Assembly: GCA_951812655.1 (NCBI GenBank)
Contig: OX638319.1
Span: 558,001 to 622,000, forward strand
Direction of reading: 5' to 3'
Origin: an uncultured Candidatus Nitrosopumilus sp.
GTDB taxonomy: Archaea > Thermoproteota > Nitrososphaeria > Nitrososphaerales > Nitrosopumilaceae
DNA length: 64,000 nucleotides
The stretch's first letter is position 1; the number at the start of each line of letters is the position of its first letter. The position numbers and the translations under genes are program-made. The notes under the pieces are model-generated. The model saw nothing but the letters and a program-made list of their open reading frames with translations. It was not told the DNA's origin and made no database searches. Shown here piece by piece: positions 9,185 through 19,170 of the stretch.

Positions 9185-9850
9185 GTGAAAATGATTTCTA
9201 GTGGCTTACAAAAACTGGACAATTTTTTCTCTGGAGGAATTCCACCTGGCATTATCATAGATATTTTTGGTGAGAATGGAACTGGAAAAACTCAACTATT
9301 ATTTCAGTTATCGATAAATTCCGTTAAAAATGGTGGCAACGTTTTGTATTTGGATACAACTGGAGGGTTTAGACCAGAACGAATCCTTGAAATTCAAAGA
9401 GAATCTGATACGTCTATTGGGTTTCTTGAAAAAATAATGGTGTCTAGAATTACGAATACTTCTGAACAAATAAGATCTTTGGAAGATCTAGAAAAAAATG
9501 ATTATTCTTTAATTGTAATTGATAATGTTACCGATTTGTTTTCTTATGAGTATCGACATAACGATTCAATTTCTAAAAAAAACTCATTATTCATGAAATA
9601 CATGAACAAATTATCAAAAATTGCTATTAAAAAAAAGATTCCCATTGTTATCACAAATATGGTTAGAAACATTGGCGGGAGCGAAATTGAAAATATGAAA
9701 AGTGCAATTGATCCTTACACACATGTCAAAATACATCTTTTTAAAAATTCGTCAAAATTCACCGCCCAAATCTATTGGGCCCTAAAGAAAGAATCTTTTT
9801 CTTATGAGATAAATAAAATTGGAATCACTGATGACGATGAAGATTACTGA
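9185..9850 (+). CDS. RadB-like RecA-family ATPase
   Basis: A 221-residue single-domain RecA/RadA paralogue. It has a P-loop GENGTGKT (residues 29-36), a Walker B-like strand SLIVIDNV, and NVLYLDTTGGFRPERI after the P-loop, the RadA-type arrangement. There is no N-terminal helix-hairpin-helix domain, which fits RadB or another RadA paralogue. Expected role: accessory factor in homologous recombination. The start is GTG at 9185 or ATG two codons later. It is divergent from LSm and is followed after 86 bp by the Lhr helicase, another DNA repair gene. Confidence 0.78.
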   Translation: MKMISSGLQKLDNFFSGGIPPGIIIDIFGENGTGKTQLLFQLSINSVKNGGNVLYLDTTGGFRPERILEIQRESDTSIGFLEKIMVSRITNTSEQIRSLEDLEKNDYSLIVIDNVTDLFSYEYRHNDSISKKNSLFMKYMNKLSKIAIKKKIPIVITNMVRNIGGSEIENMKSAIDPYTHVKIHLFKNSSKFTAQIYWALKKESFSYEINKIGITDDDEDY

Positions 9851-9936
9851 TATTGAAATTGTTACTTTTTGATAGTCGGGATCATATTAACATAAAATTT
9901 CTGTATCTTTATTTGCACTTGTACTTGTAATTAAGT

Positions 9937-12678
9937 ATGAAAGACAAAAATCACATCCTCAAACTGAATTCGATTGTTGAATCTTTGTTTGGAGAATTTG
10001 GATTTTCAAATCTAACTGAAATTCAGAAAAAAGCATCTCCCATCATTCTACAAAAAAAAGACTGTTTGATTATTGCTCCTACTGGTTCAGGAAAAACCGA
10101 ATGTTCAGTCATACCTATTTTTTCACTAGTAAAAAATTCAAAAAAAAATGGAAAAATTAAAGTCCTTTACATCACTCCTTTGAGGGCCCTAAATCGTGAT
10201 GTTTTTCGAAGAATAACAAAATATGCAGAAATTAACGAATTGCAAATTGCAATTCGTCATGGCGATACCAGTCAAAAAGATAGAAAAAAAATCACTGAAA
10301 ATCCTCCTGACATCCTGATTACTACGCCTGAAACTCTTGTCATTCTTTTAACCCAGGCCAAACTGCTTTCAGCATTAACAGATCTAGAATGGATTGTAAT
10401 TGATGAAGTTCATGAATTGTTATCTAGTGAGAGAGGATCTCAGCTATCCCTGAGTATTGAAAGATTGAATGTAAATTCTACTTACCCTCTTACAAAAATT
10501 GGATTATCTGCAACTGTTGGTAATTTTGTTGAAGCAGGAAAATTTGTTGTGGGAACGAAACGAAAGTGTCAAATTATTCGTGATACTTCTGTAAGAAAAT
10601 ATGATGTTGAAATCAAATATGTTGAAGGAACAATATCTGATGTTGTCGAGAAAATTTCTGAGCATGTGTTGGAATTAAATCTGAGTTCTCCAATTCTGCT
10701 TTTTACAAATACTAGAGGAGAAGCAGAGTTTTTAGCATCTACACTAAAACAAAAATCTTCTATTCCAATTGAATTACATCATGGTTCTTTATCAAAAGAA
10801 GTTAGGGAAGATACTGAATTAATTTTACGAGAAGGAAAGCGTGGAATTGTAGTTTGTACATCTTCATTAGAACTGGGATTGGATATAGGCTCTATTGAAC
10901 TAGTAATTCATTATGGCTCTCCACGACAAGTATCAAAATTTGTTCAGAGAATTGGACGTAGTAAGCATAACCGAGATGAATCTGCGCAGGGATTGATCGT
11001 TACTAATAATGCTGATGATGAATTTGAAGCGCAAGCAATACTTGATCGAATCCAAGAAGGATCTATTGAGGAACAAAAAATCCATGATAGCTCTCTAGAT
11101 GTTTTAGCACATCACTTAGTTGGACTGTCAATGCAAATTGGTGAAATTTCTGTTGAAGATGCTTTTGAGTTAATAATAAAATCATACTCGTTTCGAAATC
11201 TAAAAATTGAAGATCTAATAGATGTTTTAGTTCTACTTGACTCTAACTATCTGATATTTTTTGACAGGTCAAAAATGACTTTTTGGAAAAAAGGACGCTC
11301 ATTCAAATATCATTTTGAGAACCTTTCAACCATACCTGACATTCTTAAATTCAAAGTTTTTGACAGTGTTGGAAAAAAGATCATTGGTTCGTTAGATCAA
11401 AGATTTGTGGGTGATTTCGGCGATTCAGGCAATATTTTTGTTTTAAAAGGCTCGCAATGGAGAATTCTGAACGTTGATGAAAAATCATTTAGTGTAAATG
11501 TTGAACCTTTTAGGGGTAGTGGAACCACTGTTCCATATTGGGAAGGTGAAAATATTCCTATAGATTTTAAAACTGCACATAGGGTCGGCAATTTTCGTAG
11601 TAAAGTCAAGGATGGAAAATTATCCTTAGTGAATAAATTAATTGAGAAATTAGAACTTGATGTAATTCCTGATGAAAATAATGTTGTCATAGAGTCTAAT
11701 CGATCTCAAGGTTCAATTGTAATTCATTCTTGTTTTGGAACCAAAATTAATTCTACAATATCCACAATTCTTTCTTCTGTACTTTCTTCAATGTTGGGTT
11801 CAATTGTTGATACTCGTTGTGATGGTTATAGAATAGTTTTATCTTCAGGTTCTAGGATTTCAGAAAAACTTTTCATGGAAATCTTGAATGATGATTATGA
11901 CTTAAAATCTGTTGCAAGTGCATCTTTGACAGGAACTCATAATGTTAATTGGAGGATTTGGTGTGTTGCAAAAAAATTTGGAGTGGTTGGTAGAGGAGCA
12001 ATATATGAAAGAAAATTTGCTCGATTTTTGTATGAAAGATATGCTGAAACGGTTCTAGTCCGTGAAGCTCTTCGTGAATTGTTTCATGATAAATATGATC
12101 TAAAATTCTCTGAAAAAATTCTAAAAAAAATCAAGTCTGATGAAATTCATGTAACTTGGTTAGAGGTTGATCGGTTTTCAAAATTAGCTGAACCAATTCT
12201 GGATCATACTGCAAAATATTATTCTGCTCCTGCAAATCTAGACAAAGGAATAATCGATCTTGTGAAAGCTAGGTTGGAAAAAACTAAGCATCGTTTGATT
12301 TGTGTTCGATGTGGCATGTGGGAAAGAGTATTTCAGACATTCGAGGTACGAGACTTGATAGTATGTCCATATTGTAAAGCAAGGCAAATTACTGCAACAT
12401 ATTATTCTGATTATGATTTACCCAAAATTATTCAAAAGAAACATGATGGTAAGAAATTGTCTAAAGATGAAAAACACAAGTTTGATCGTGCCTGGAAAGT
12501 TGCATCTTTGATTGAAAATTTTGGAAAAACTGCTATTACAGTAATATCTGGATATGGTGTTGGAGCGGATACTGCTGCCAGAATTTTGAGAAATATGGTG
12601 GATGAAGAACATCTTTTCAAACAAATCTATGAGGCTGAAAGACAATATGTGGTGACTAGGGGCTTTTGGGATTCTTAG
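9937..12678 (+). CDS. lhr: Lhr-type superfamily 2 DNA helicase
   Basis: A 913-residue SF2 helicase of the Lhr (large helicase-related) family. Motif I is APTGSGKTE (about residue 47-55), motif II DEVHELL (about residue 155), motif III SATVG, and motif VI QRIGRSKHN. The long C-terminal part includes a zinc-binding region with CVRCGMW and CPYCKARQ about residues 790-815. Lhr proteins unwind or anneal DNA and DNA:RNA hybrids during replication-coupled repair. The gene's 3' end overlaps the convergent RPA-like gene by 4 bp. The zinc motif resembles those in some archaeal Lhr2-type proteins; the subtype is uncertain. Confidence 0.88.
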   Translation: MKDKNHILKLNSIVESLFGEFGFSNLTEIQKKASPIILQKKDCLIIAPTGSGKTECSVIPIFSLVKNSKKNGKIKVLYITPLRALNRDVFRRITKYAEINELQIAIRHGDTSQKDRKKITENPPDILITTPETLVILLTQAKLLSALTDLEWIVIDEVHELLSSERGSQLSLSIERLNVNSTYPLTKIGLSATVGNFVEAGKFVVGTKRKCQIIRDTSVRKYDVEIKYVEGTISDVVEKISEHVLELNLSSPILLFTNTRGEAEFLASTLKQKSSIPIELHHGSLSKEVREDTELILREGKRGIVVCTSSLELGLDIGSIELVIHYGSPRQVSKFVQRIGRSKHNRDESAQGLIVTNNADDEFEAQAILDRIQEGSIEEQKIHDSSLDVLAHHLVGLSMQIGEISVEDAFELIIKSYSFRNLKIEDLIDVLVLLDSNYLIFFDRSKMTFWKKGRSFKYHFENLSTIPDILKFKVFDSVGKKIIGSLDQRFVGDFGDSGNIFVLKGSQWRILNVDEKSFSVNVEPFRGSGTTVPYWEGENIPIDFKTAHRVGNFRSKVKDGKLSLVNKLIEKLELDVIPDENNVVIESNRSQGSIVIHSCFGTKINSTISTILSSVLSSMLGSIVDTRCDGYRIVLSSGSRISEKLFMEILNDDYDLKSVASASLTGTHNVNWRIWCVAKKFGVVGRGAIYERKFARFLYERYAETVLVREALRELFHDKYDLKFSEKILKKIKSDEIHVTWLEVDRFSKLAEPILDHTAKYYSAPANLDKGIIDLVKARLEKTKHRLICVRCGMWERVFQTFEVRDLIVCPYCKARQITATYYSDYDLPKIIQKKHDGKKLSKDEKHKFDRAWKVASLIENFGKTAITVISGYGVGADTAARILRNMVDEEHLFKQIYEAERQYVVTRGFWDS

Positions 12679-14072
12679 TTCTTTTTTGTAATTTTAGAAA
12701 ATGGTGTAACGAATAACTCTATTCTGCCTTCCAATCCTGATTTTCCATTTAGCCCTGTAATCGAAATAATCTCGCCCAATTCACACTTGTCAATTATTCT
12801 TGCTTGATTTCTCCAACCTTTTACCCATATTTGTCCTGTATCGTCTTCTACAAACATTTCTGAGAGTGCGATAGATTCTCCTGATTTTGTTTGAACCTCT
12901 CTTCTTTCAGGAACTTTCAGTACAATTGCCTCGATACAATAACTCTGATCCGCTTTCACTTCATCAATTTTTGTTCGAAGCTGAGATAGTGATGGAATTG
13001 TTCCATCATCATCTAATTTTCTTACGAAAGAATTTTCATCAAGGGTGACTGAATTTCCATACACTTTTGATGGCATACATTCTATCACATCTCCTTCGGT
13101 ACAGATGCTAGTAGAATTTGAAAAATCACTGATGTTGAATAAGTTTTTTTTATTGTCAGTTGCTAAAATAAAATTTTTATTGTTCTCTGTTGGTGATATT
13201 GAAAGAATTCTAGTTATTATGGGCTCTGTTTCTTTCCCCCCTTCTATCTCAATTATTGTTGCATCATTTCCATGAATTTCTAGTCCTTGATTTCCTGATT
13301 TTATTCTGACTCCTAGTAATCTTACTTTAGCTGACTGTGAAATCATATTTGGAATTGTGGACTCATCTTTGCCCCATAGTACGACCCTCATGGCACTGTC
13401 ATCCTTTCCTTTTAGCCTCATTCTTAGTGCTTTTCCAGGCATACCTCGAGAATTTGTAAACTCCATTCCGCTAATTACTCCGTCAATTTCTCCAGACACT
13501 ACAAGATCTTTTTGCCCTTCTTGCATTTCACTCACATCCTTTGTAATGGTATCAATTGTTGGAATTTCGCTTTCTGTATCCGTACTTTCTATGTTTGATC
13601 CGGAACCTATGTTGATGGTAGGTGAGCCATCTAGATCTGATTTTACGTATGCTTTTATGATTTTAATTAGATCGCCTGGTTTTAGGTTTTCAACTCCTGG
13701 AAGATTTGCTTTTTCATCCCATAATTTTACGCTAGCTGTAGAACTGGCATCGTATACAGTCATCGTTCTGAGATAAAATGGCGAACCATCTTTTCTTGAA
13801 AATTGTTTTGCAGGTGATAAATTCAAAACTCTTGTTTCTAACGAAATTTCTTTTGCGCCAGCATATAGATCCTTTATGCCGATCTCCGTCTTAGATGATT
13901 CTGTTAGTGTAATACCATAATCTGATGCAATTAAAAATAAAGCACCTTGATCGGTCAAATACCCTGCACCGATTTTTTCTTTCTTTTGTTTAATTTGCTC
14001 TTCAAGATCATCCTTGGTAATGTCTAATTTTTGTTCAAGTAGTTTATTGATAAGAGTATTAAATTCTGACAC
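12675..14072 (-). CDS. RPA-like single-stranded DNA-binding protein
   Basis: A 465-residue protein made of several OB folds (roughly residues 65-165, 185-275 and 360-460), with repeats such as GDLIKIIKAYVKSDLDGSPT and VWVKGW-like strands typical of archaeal replication protein A. A helical N-terminal segment of about 60 residues precedes the first OB fold. It should coat single-stranded DNA in replication and repair. No clear zinc finger is visible, unlike many euryarchaeal RPA41 proteins. It converges on lhr with a 4-bp overlap and is divergent from the ABC transporter genes. Confidence 0.85.
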   Translation of the reverse strand: MSEFNTLINKLLEQKLDITKDDLEEQIKQKKEKIGAGYLTDQGALFLIASDYGITLTESSKTEIGIKDLYAGAKEISLETRVLNLSPAKQFSRKDGSPFYLRTMTVYDASSTASVKLWDEKANLPGVENLKPGDLIKIIKAYVKSDLDGSPTINIGSGSNIESTDTESEIPTIDTITKDVSEMQEGQKDLVVSGEIDGVISGMEFTNSRGMPGKALRMRLKGKDDSAMRVVLWGKDESTIPNMISQSAKVRLLGVRIKSGNQGLEIHGNDATIIEIEGGKETEPIITRILSISPTENNKNFILATDNKKNLFNISDFSNSTSICTEGDVIECMPSKVYGNSVTLDENSFVRKLDDDGTIPSLSQLRTKIDEVKADQSYCIEAIVLKVPERREVQTKSGESIALSEMFVEDDTGQIWVKGWRNQARIIDKCELGEIISITGLNGKSGLEGRIELFVTPFSKITKKN

Positions 14073-14267
14073 TTCATTTCTTGTTAATTTGCTCTATTAA
14101 TAAAAATTTCATTTTTTCTTATCATCTACAAAAGATCGCCATATCCGTAAACTCTAAATTTCAAAATTGTGTTCTCTCAATTCTTTCTTTCTTTCTTTTG
14201 TTTTCATGATTCAAAATCAATTCTGGATACTCACTAACTAAATTAATAGGAAGATCGCAGTTTTGTC

Positions 14268-15206
14268 ATGTCTTGTATTGATGTATTACATTTATCCAAA
14301 TCATATGGTTCTGTTCAAGCCGTAAATGATATTGTGTTATCCGTAAAATCGGGCAGTGTTTTTGGATTTTTGGGTCCAAATGGCGCTGGAAAATCCACAA
14401 CGATCAAACTTTTGACCACTTTGATTAGGCCTTCTAGTGGTTCACTTTCTATACTTGGAATAGATGCTGTAATGAATCCGCTTCAAATACGTGATAAAAT
14501 TGGTGTTGTTCTTCAACAACCTAGTTACGAACCTACTCTATCTGTAGAAAAATCTCTTGACAAGTATGGTATGATGTGGAATGTTCCAAAGTCTGAACGT
14601 AAAAAAAGAATGGAACAACTTTTGAAAGATTTCGATTTAGTTGAAATTCGTAAAAAACGAAATGAGGATCTTTCAATTGGCCAACGAAGAAGAGTTCAGG
14701 TTGCACGTGAATTTATGCATGATATGAAGTTATTATTTCTAGATGAGCCCACTGTTGGATTAGACCCAAGTGCCAGAAGAAAATTGCTAGATTATTTAAA
14801 AAACAAAGTAAAAACTGGACTAACAATTTTTTACACAACTCATATTCTGTCAGAAGCTGAATACCTTTGTGATGAAATTGCTATTATTGATAAGGGAAAA
14901 ATTATCACAATTGATTCACCCGATTCATTAAAGAGTAGATTTGGAAAAGAAAAAACAATAAAAATACATTTGACAGAAAAACACCCGGAAATCTCTTCAC
15001 TTCTTTTTGGAATTATTGGTTGTAAAATTAGTTTTGATGCTGGAACCAATATTGTAATTCATTCAGAGCATTCTGAACTAGTGTTGCTAAAAGTTTTGAA
15101 AATACTTAGTGAGAACCATGTCGAAATTGAAGATCTATCAGCTGTTCCGACAAATTTAGAAGAGATCTTTCTTAATATGATGAGAGAAAATGCATCCAGT
15201 ACTTAG
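14268..15206 (+). CDS. ABC-2 type transporter ATP-binding protein (DrrA-like)
   Basis: A 312-residue ABC ATPase: Walker A GPNGAGKST (about residues 37-45), Q-loop VLQQPSYEP, signature LSIGQRRRVQVAREF, Walker B LLFLDEPTVGLD and H-loop TTHILSEAE. The extended C-terminal domain is typical of the DrrA/NodI group that powers ABC-2 exporters. The ATG at 14268 follows a TATA-like aaattaatagg about 27 bp upstream. It overlaps the permease gene by 17 bp, so the pair is an operon. The exported substrate is unknown; lipids, polysaccharide precursors or drugs are possible. Confidence 0.92.
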   Translation: MSCIDVLHLSKSYGSVQAVNDIVLSVKSGSVFGFLGPNGAGKSTTIKLLTTLIRPSSGSLSILGIDAVMNPLQIRDKIGVVLQQPSYEPTLSVEKSLDKYGMMWNVPKSERKKRMEQLLKDFDLVEIRKKRNEDLSIGQRRRVQVAREFMHDMKLLFLDEPTVGLDPSARRKLLDYLKNKVKTGLTIFYTTHILSEAEYLCDEIAIIDKGKIITIDSPDSLKSRFGKEKTIKIHLTEKHPEISSLLFGIIGCKISFDAGTNIVIHSEHSELVLLKVLKILSENHVEIEDLSAVPTNLEEIFLNMMRENASST

Positions 15207-15951
15207 GCTTGTAAATAGAAATCTGACGATTTCTCTTAACCCTGGTTTTTTAATTTGGCAAGTCATTTTTCCTTTGATCTATATTTTTGTCGCTGGCTTT
15301 GCATATGCACCATTAATTCAAGATGTTCCATTTGGTAGCAAAGATCTGGATTATCCTGCATTTTTGGCATCTGGCATGATTGGATTCAATATAATGAACA
15401 GTACATTGATTTCTGGAATATTAATTTGGAATGATCGACGTCATGGCATGTTCGAACAAATCATGTCTGGACCATTTACAAGAAGTCATTACATCCTAAG
15501 TAACATTTGCACAATTGGTGTTATAGGATTAGTAAGCGCATCCCTGATAGCCGTAGTTGGCTATCCTGTATTTTTTGAATCTGTAGAATTTTCATTTGTC
15601 ACAATTCCGATAATAATTTTTGGTGCAATTACTGGATCTGTGTTATTTGGTTCATTAGCATCAATAATTTCTACTAGAATACGTTCCAGTGAAGGATTTA
15701 ACGTGATCATCAATACCGTTTTTCTCTTCTTTGCATTCGTCAGTACTGCATTTTATCCTGCTGATGGTGCGCCAGAACCTCTTCGTTCAGCATTTTACTT
15801 AAACCCATTAACGTATTTAGTGGATGTAATTAGGGCGGGAATTTTTGGAACAATCACCGAATTTGTAATTATTGAAATGTTGATTCTAGCTGCAATTGCT
15901 TCAGTTTTATTCATTATTGCTTCTAGACTATTAACTAAATTAGATTTTTAG
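15190..15951 (+). CDS. ABC-2 type transporter permease
   Basis: A 253-residue membrane protein with about six predicted transmembrane segments, including WQVIFPLIYIFVAGFA near the N-terminus and a terminal hydrophobic helix ending SRLLTKLDF. The YPADGAPEPLR segment before the last helices is typical of ABC-2 (DrrB/NodJ) permeases. It is the membrane partner of the overlapping ATPase. Its 3' end overlaps the convergent dehydrogenase-like gene by 17 bp. Confidence 0.88.
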   Translation: MHPVLRLVNRNLTISLNPGFLIWQVIFPLIYIFVAGFAYAPLIQDVPFGSKDLDYPAFLASGMIGFNIMNSTLISGILIWNDRRHGMFEQIMSGPFTRSHYILSNICTIGVIGLVSASLIAVVGYPVFFESVEFSFVTIPIIIFGAITGSVLFGSLASIISTRIRSSEGFNVIINTVFLFFAFVSTAFYPADGAPEPLRSAFYLNPLTYLVDVIRAGIFGTITEFVIIEMLILAAIASVLFIIASRLLTKLDF

Positions 15952-16696
15952 TTTGAAATTCCTTTTCAAATTTTTTGTATAATTCATTAATTTCTTTGAC
16001 TGTGTTCAGATTGTCATTATTTACTAAATTTAGATTTGGTATCACACAATGACCTCCGATTATACCTGGAAACATTTTTGGTCTGTTGCCTAAATTCTCA
16101 TGTATTTCATCTGAAAACTTCCATACCTCATCAAATTCTATGTTTTCTTTCTCACATATCATTTTTGTAATTTGAGCATAATTGATTAGCCATCCATAGT
16201 ATGTGGTATCCACCAATATTTTTGCAAATTCCGCAGTTTTTGTAGTTGACATCCAATCTATTTTTACAAATCTTTTTGTTAACTCGTTTTTAATTTTGGA
16301 ATCCAACTGTTTATGATCTGATGAAATAAATTTTGTATATTTTTTTATGTCCTCTAAAAATCTCCTATGCACCCCTCTGATTGGCGAATATAGAATTGGC
16401 ACCTCAAACTTATCTTGAATTATTTTTGTTGTTCCAGGTCTTACTGTAGAATGAATCAAAACTCCTTTTATTTCATCTATTTTATTTATCCAATCAAACA
16501 CTATTTCAGGAAACTCCTCTAATTCTCCAGGTATGCAAACATGGAGGTATTCTGGTTCTTTGATTGTAGTCCCCTCAGAATAGTTTCTACACTTTGATTC
16601 GCTTTCGTCTATGCCTATACAATCAAAATTTCTTTCTACTAATAATTTGAAAATTGTTTCTCCTACTTCTCCCATTCCTAATATGATGTCAGTCAT
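15935..16696 (-). CDS. UDP-glucose/GDP-mannose dehydrogenase-like protein, short form
   Basis: A 253-residue protein with an N-terminal GMGEVGETI dinucleotide-binding turn, then STVRPGTT, a helical TAEFAKILVDTTYYGWLINYA dimerisation segment and a GGHCVIPNL motif, which corresponds to the GGHCIPVDP segment of nucleotide-sugar dehydrogenases. Classical enzymes are about 430 residues; this one has a reduced Rossmann domain and lacks the whole C-terminal UDP-binding domain. It may be a catalytic core with another substrate or partner. It sits in a small sugar-related neighbourhood with the DUF354 gene and the Rossmann-like gene at 17997. Confidence 0.7.
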   Translation of the reverse strand: MTDIILGMGEVGETIFKLLVERNFDCIGIDESESKCRNYSEGTTIKEPEYLHVCIPGELEEFPEIVFDWINKIDEIKGVLIHSTVRPGTTKIIQDKFEVPILYSPIRGVHRRFLEDIKKYTKFISSDHKQLDSKIKNELTKRFVKIDWMSTTKTAEFAKILVDTTYYGWLINYAQITKMICEKENIEFDEVWKFSDEIHENLGNRPKMFPGIIGGHCVIPNLNLVNNDNLNTVKEINELYKKFEKEFQTKNLI

Positions 16697-16763
16697 ATGT
16701 CTGATTTCAAAAATAATCTATACTATATGCGTGTAGCAAAATTCATTTGTTTTTAAACAAAGT

Positions 16764-16835
16764 AGCCCGGCCCAGACTCGAACTGGGGTCAAAGGCTTCA
16801 AAGGCCTCTATGCTTGACCGCTACACTACCGGGCT
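16764..16835 (-). tRNA. tRNA-Gln (anticodon TTG)
   Basis: A 72-nt cloverleaf on the minus strand. The acceptor stem AGCCCGG pairs perfectly with CCGGGCT. The anticodon stem is GAGGC/GCCTT with the seven-base loop CTTTGAA, giving anticodon TTG (codons CAA/CAG). The T arm reads CCAGTTCGAGTCTGG. There is no intron and no encoded CCA. In this organism it is expected to be charged by GluRS and amidated by GatDE, encoded 7 kb away. An A/T palindrome (16747-16762) lies just downstream and may aid termination. Confidence 0.95.
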
Positions 16836-16904
16836 GCTAAATCGAGCACTTTCGTTCCCTTAATGAACTTTTTATTTTAATTTGGCTCATTAAATTAACT
16901 AAAA

Positions 16905-17933
16905 TTATTCTTTAATTATTTTCATTAATTTTTGAATAGGATCTTCCATTTCCCTAATGGTTTTCTTAGCTCTTTTTTTGAACTCTTTATTTGATAATTC
17001 AATAATTTTGTTGATTTGTGTGGATATTTTATCGGGATCGATTTCTCTTTTTATTAGCTTTTTACTTACCAAAAAATCTTCAATCCTATTTGGAACTGCA
17101 TTATATGAAATTGTTGGAATTCCCATTAAAGCAGATTCTGCTGTCATGGTACCTCCAGATCCTATAAAAATATCGGTATTGTTCAACAAATGTTTTCCAT
17201 CAAATGCCATCTTTGTGATTTTGATTTTTTTGCCATTTGCCTTTTTTATTTTCTTAATTTGATTTGTGTATCTTCCTAAAATAACCACATTCTGATCTCC
17301 ATGTGCTTTGATAATCTTCTTGATAATTGGAATAATTACATTTGATTTTGATGCATATGCCGCTTCTTCTTCTTCTAATCTAATCAAAATATTTTTTTTA
17401 TTTTTATTTTTAAATGGCACACTTTTGGTGTCATTTATTTTTCTTTGCATTGTTACAAATGCGTCAATTGCTTTATACTGAATAATATTTTTCACATCTA
17501 TTCCATATTTTGAAAATTCTTTTTTTGGAATATATTGAGGTATCAGCAATTTTTGAATTAGTGGTAGTGTTAATCGCATTACTGAATTTGCATGTGGAGA
17601 ATCACAGTATGCAATGTGTTTTATTCCTAATCCAAATGAAATTCTTGCCGCCTCAGGAGAACAAAAGCTAATGACCATCTCTGGAGAAAATACTTCGATT
17701 TTTTTTAACAATTTCTTAATTCTATCAGTACTAGCTTTTAGCTTGTCTTCTTTATGACTTCCGCCATGTTTTCCAACGTAAATTAGGTTGAAATTGCGTA
17801 TTTTTGCCAATTTTGTTATCTCATCATAATCTCTTGAGGTACACAAAATCTTGTGTTTTCTCCCTATCTTTGCAATTATTGATTCAGAAAATAACAATTG
17901 CTTTGGAGTGAGAATATCCATCCATATTTTCAA
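16905..17933 (-). CDS. DUF354 family protein, glycosyltransferase-like (GT-B fold)
   Basis: A 342-residue protein of the DUF354 type. It opens MKIWMDILTPKQLLF, carries an HIAYCDSPHANS segment, and ends with a GSGGTMTAESALMGIPTISYN motif, which resembles the sugar-nucleotide-binding site of GT-B glycosyltransferases such as the UDP-GlcNAc 2-epimerase/MurG group. Function is not established for the family; surface glycan synthesis is a reasonable guess. It is divergent from the gene at 17997 across 63 bp. Confidence 0.72.
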   Translation of the reverse strand: MKIWMDILTPKQLLFSESIIAKIGRKHKILCTSRDYDEITKLAKIRNFNLIYVGKHGGSHKEDKLKASTDRIKKLLKKIEVFSPEMVISFCSPEAARISFGLGIKHIAYCDSPHANSVMRLTLPLIQKLLIPQYIPKKEFSKYGIDVKNIIQYKAIDAFVTMQRKINDTKSVPFKNKNKKNILIRLEEEEAAYASKSNVIIPIIKKIIKAHGDQNVVILGRYTNQIKKIKKANGKKIKITKMAFDGKHLLNNTDIFIGSGGTMTAESALMGIPTISYNAVPNRIEDFLVSKKLIKREIDPDKISTQINKIIELSNKEFKKRAKKTIREMEDPIQKLMKIIKE

Positions 17934-17996
17934 GTAATTGAATGCTTATGACAAGTTCAATAAGTTTTTCTTAGTCTATTACCAACTGTCAATATT

Positions 17997-19148
17997 ATGG
18001 GAGGGACGAAAGTTGTTGTTTATGGTCTAAGTACAGAAGGATATGCCATTGCATCTCAAATGGCGATTAAAGGTGCAGAAGTGTATATTATTGATGAATC
18101 TACTCCCTCGGCAATTCTACTAAAGGCTGAAATAGCTAAAACATATCCAAATGTCTCTTCACTAAAAGAAGACGAACCTCTATTATCAATGGAACCTATC
18201 AACGTGGCAATTTCTAAAGCTCAATATCTATTCTTTACACCTAGAATTAGAAAAACAGGTCAAGATATTAAAACTGAAGTTCATTCTAAATTTAAGGATG
18301 CAGTTACATCTTTAAAAAAAAACAGTTCAGTAATTTTTACACTTCCAACTGGATTTGGTGGAAATAATGAAAATGTTTCCTTGCTAGAACATGTCACTGG
18401 TTTTCAAACAGGAAAACAAATTTCATATTATTATTATCCTCTAGAAGATCTCAAAGACGAACCTAAAATCATCGGTTCTTTTAATGGGAAGGAAGATTCT
18501 ACACTTTCTGAACTACTCACAATTGGTAAAAAAGTAAAAAAATTTGTTGCTATATCTTCATCTGAACATTTTCATGCAATTGACGTTCTTTCTAGATTTT
18601 CTAGTTTATGTAGCGTACTAGAAGTTTGTAAATATGCCCAAGATGAGGTGACAAAAAAAGATCTTTCCTCTGATGATTTTCAGAAAATGTTTCTTGATTA
18701 TATGGTAAGTGGATTATTTGATCTTAAATCTTTAGGTTCATCTTTTGAAGGTGCAAACTCTCTGATGTATTTAATTAATGGTAGTGTGAAAGGTATTGAC
18801 GGATACATCAAACGACTGATTGATGAAATTCGTTCAACCTTAAAGAAAAATGATCTAAAAGCAAGCAGAACAAAAATTGCATTATCTTGGACGCTAGATC
18901 AATATGCGATGCGTGGAGATAAAATTGAGATGCTTCAAAATCTAACCTCTAGATTACGTGATTACATAGGTGATGTTGAAGCTTACGAAGATCTGAATTT
19001 TGATCTATTTCATAGTAATAAAACAACTATCGTTGTTGCATGTTCAAAATCTGATTTTGATAACATTGAAAAAAACAAACAAGATTCTGATCTGATTGTG
19101 GTGAAAGCAAATCCTCTTTGTGAAATCTCTCAAAATAGTATAAATTAG
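17997..19148 (+). CDS. Rossmann-fold protein of unknown function, nucleotide-sugar dehydrogenase-like
   Basis: A 383-residue protein. The N-terminus (KVVVYGLSTEGYAIASQM, then EVYIIDES about 20 residues on) is a Rossmann dinucleotide-binding unit, and the overall order resembles nucleotide-sugar dehydrogenases. The catalytic GGHC motif is absent, so enzymatic activity is doubtful. The middle helix SGLFDLKSLGSSFEGANSLMY and the C-terminal half match nothing I recognise. It lies 22 bp upstream of grpE on the same strand and could be part of the chaperone operon. Start ATG at 17997. Confidence 0.6.
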   Translation: MGGTKVVVYGLSTEGYAIASQMAIKGAEVYIIDESTPSAILLKAEIAKTYPNVSSLKEDEPLLSMEPINVAISKAQYLFFTPRIRKTGQDIKTEVHSKFKDAVTSLKKNSSVIFTLPTGFGGNNENVSLLEHVTGFQTGKQISYYYYPLEDLKDEPKIIGSFNGKEDSTLSELLTIGKKVKKFVAISSSEHFHAIDVLSRFSSLCSVLEVCKYAQDEVTKKDLSSDDFQKMFLDYMVSGLFDLKSLGSSFEGANSLMYLINGSVKGIDGYIKRLIDEIRSTLKKNDLKASRTKIALSWTLDQYAMRGDKIEMLQNLTSRLRDYIGDVEAYEDLNFDLFHSNKTTIVVACSKSDFDNIEKNKQDSDLIVVKANPLCEISQNSIN

Positions 19149-19170
19149 CTAATCTATTATTTTTGTTGAA

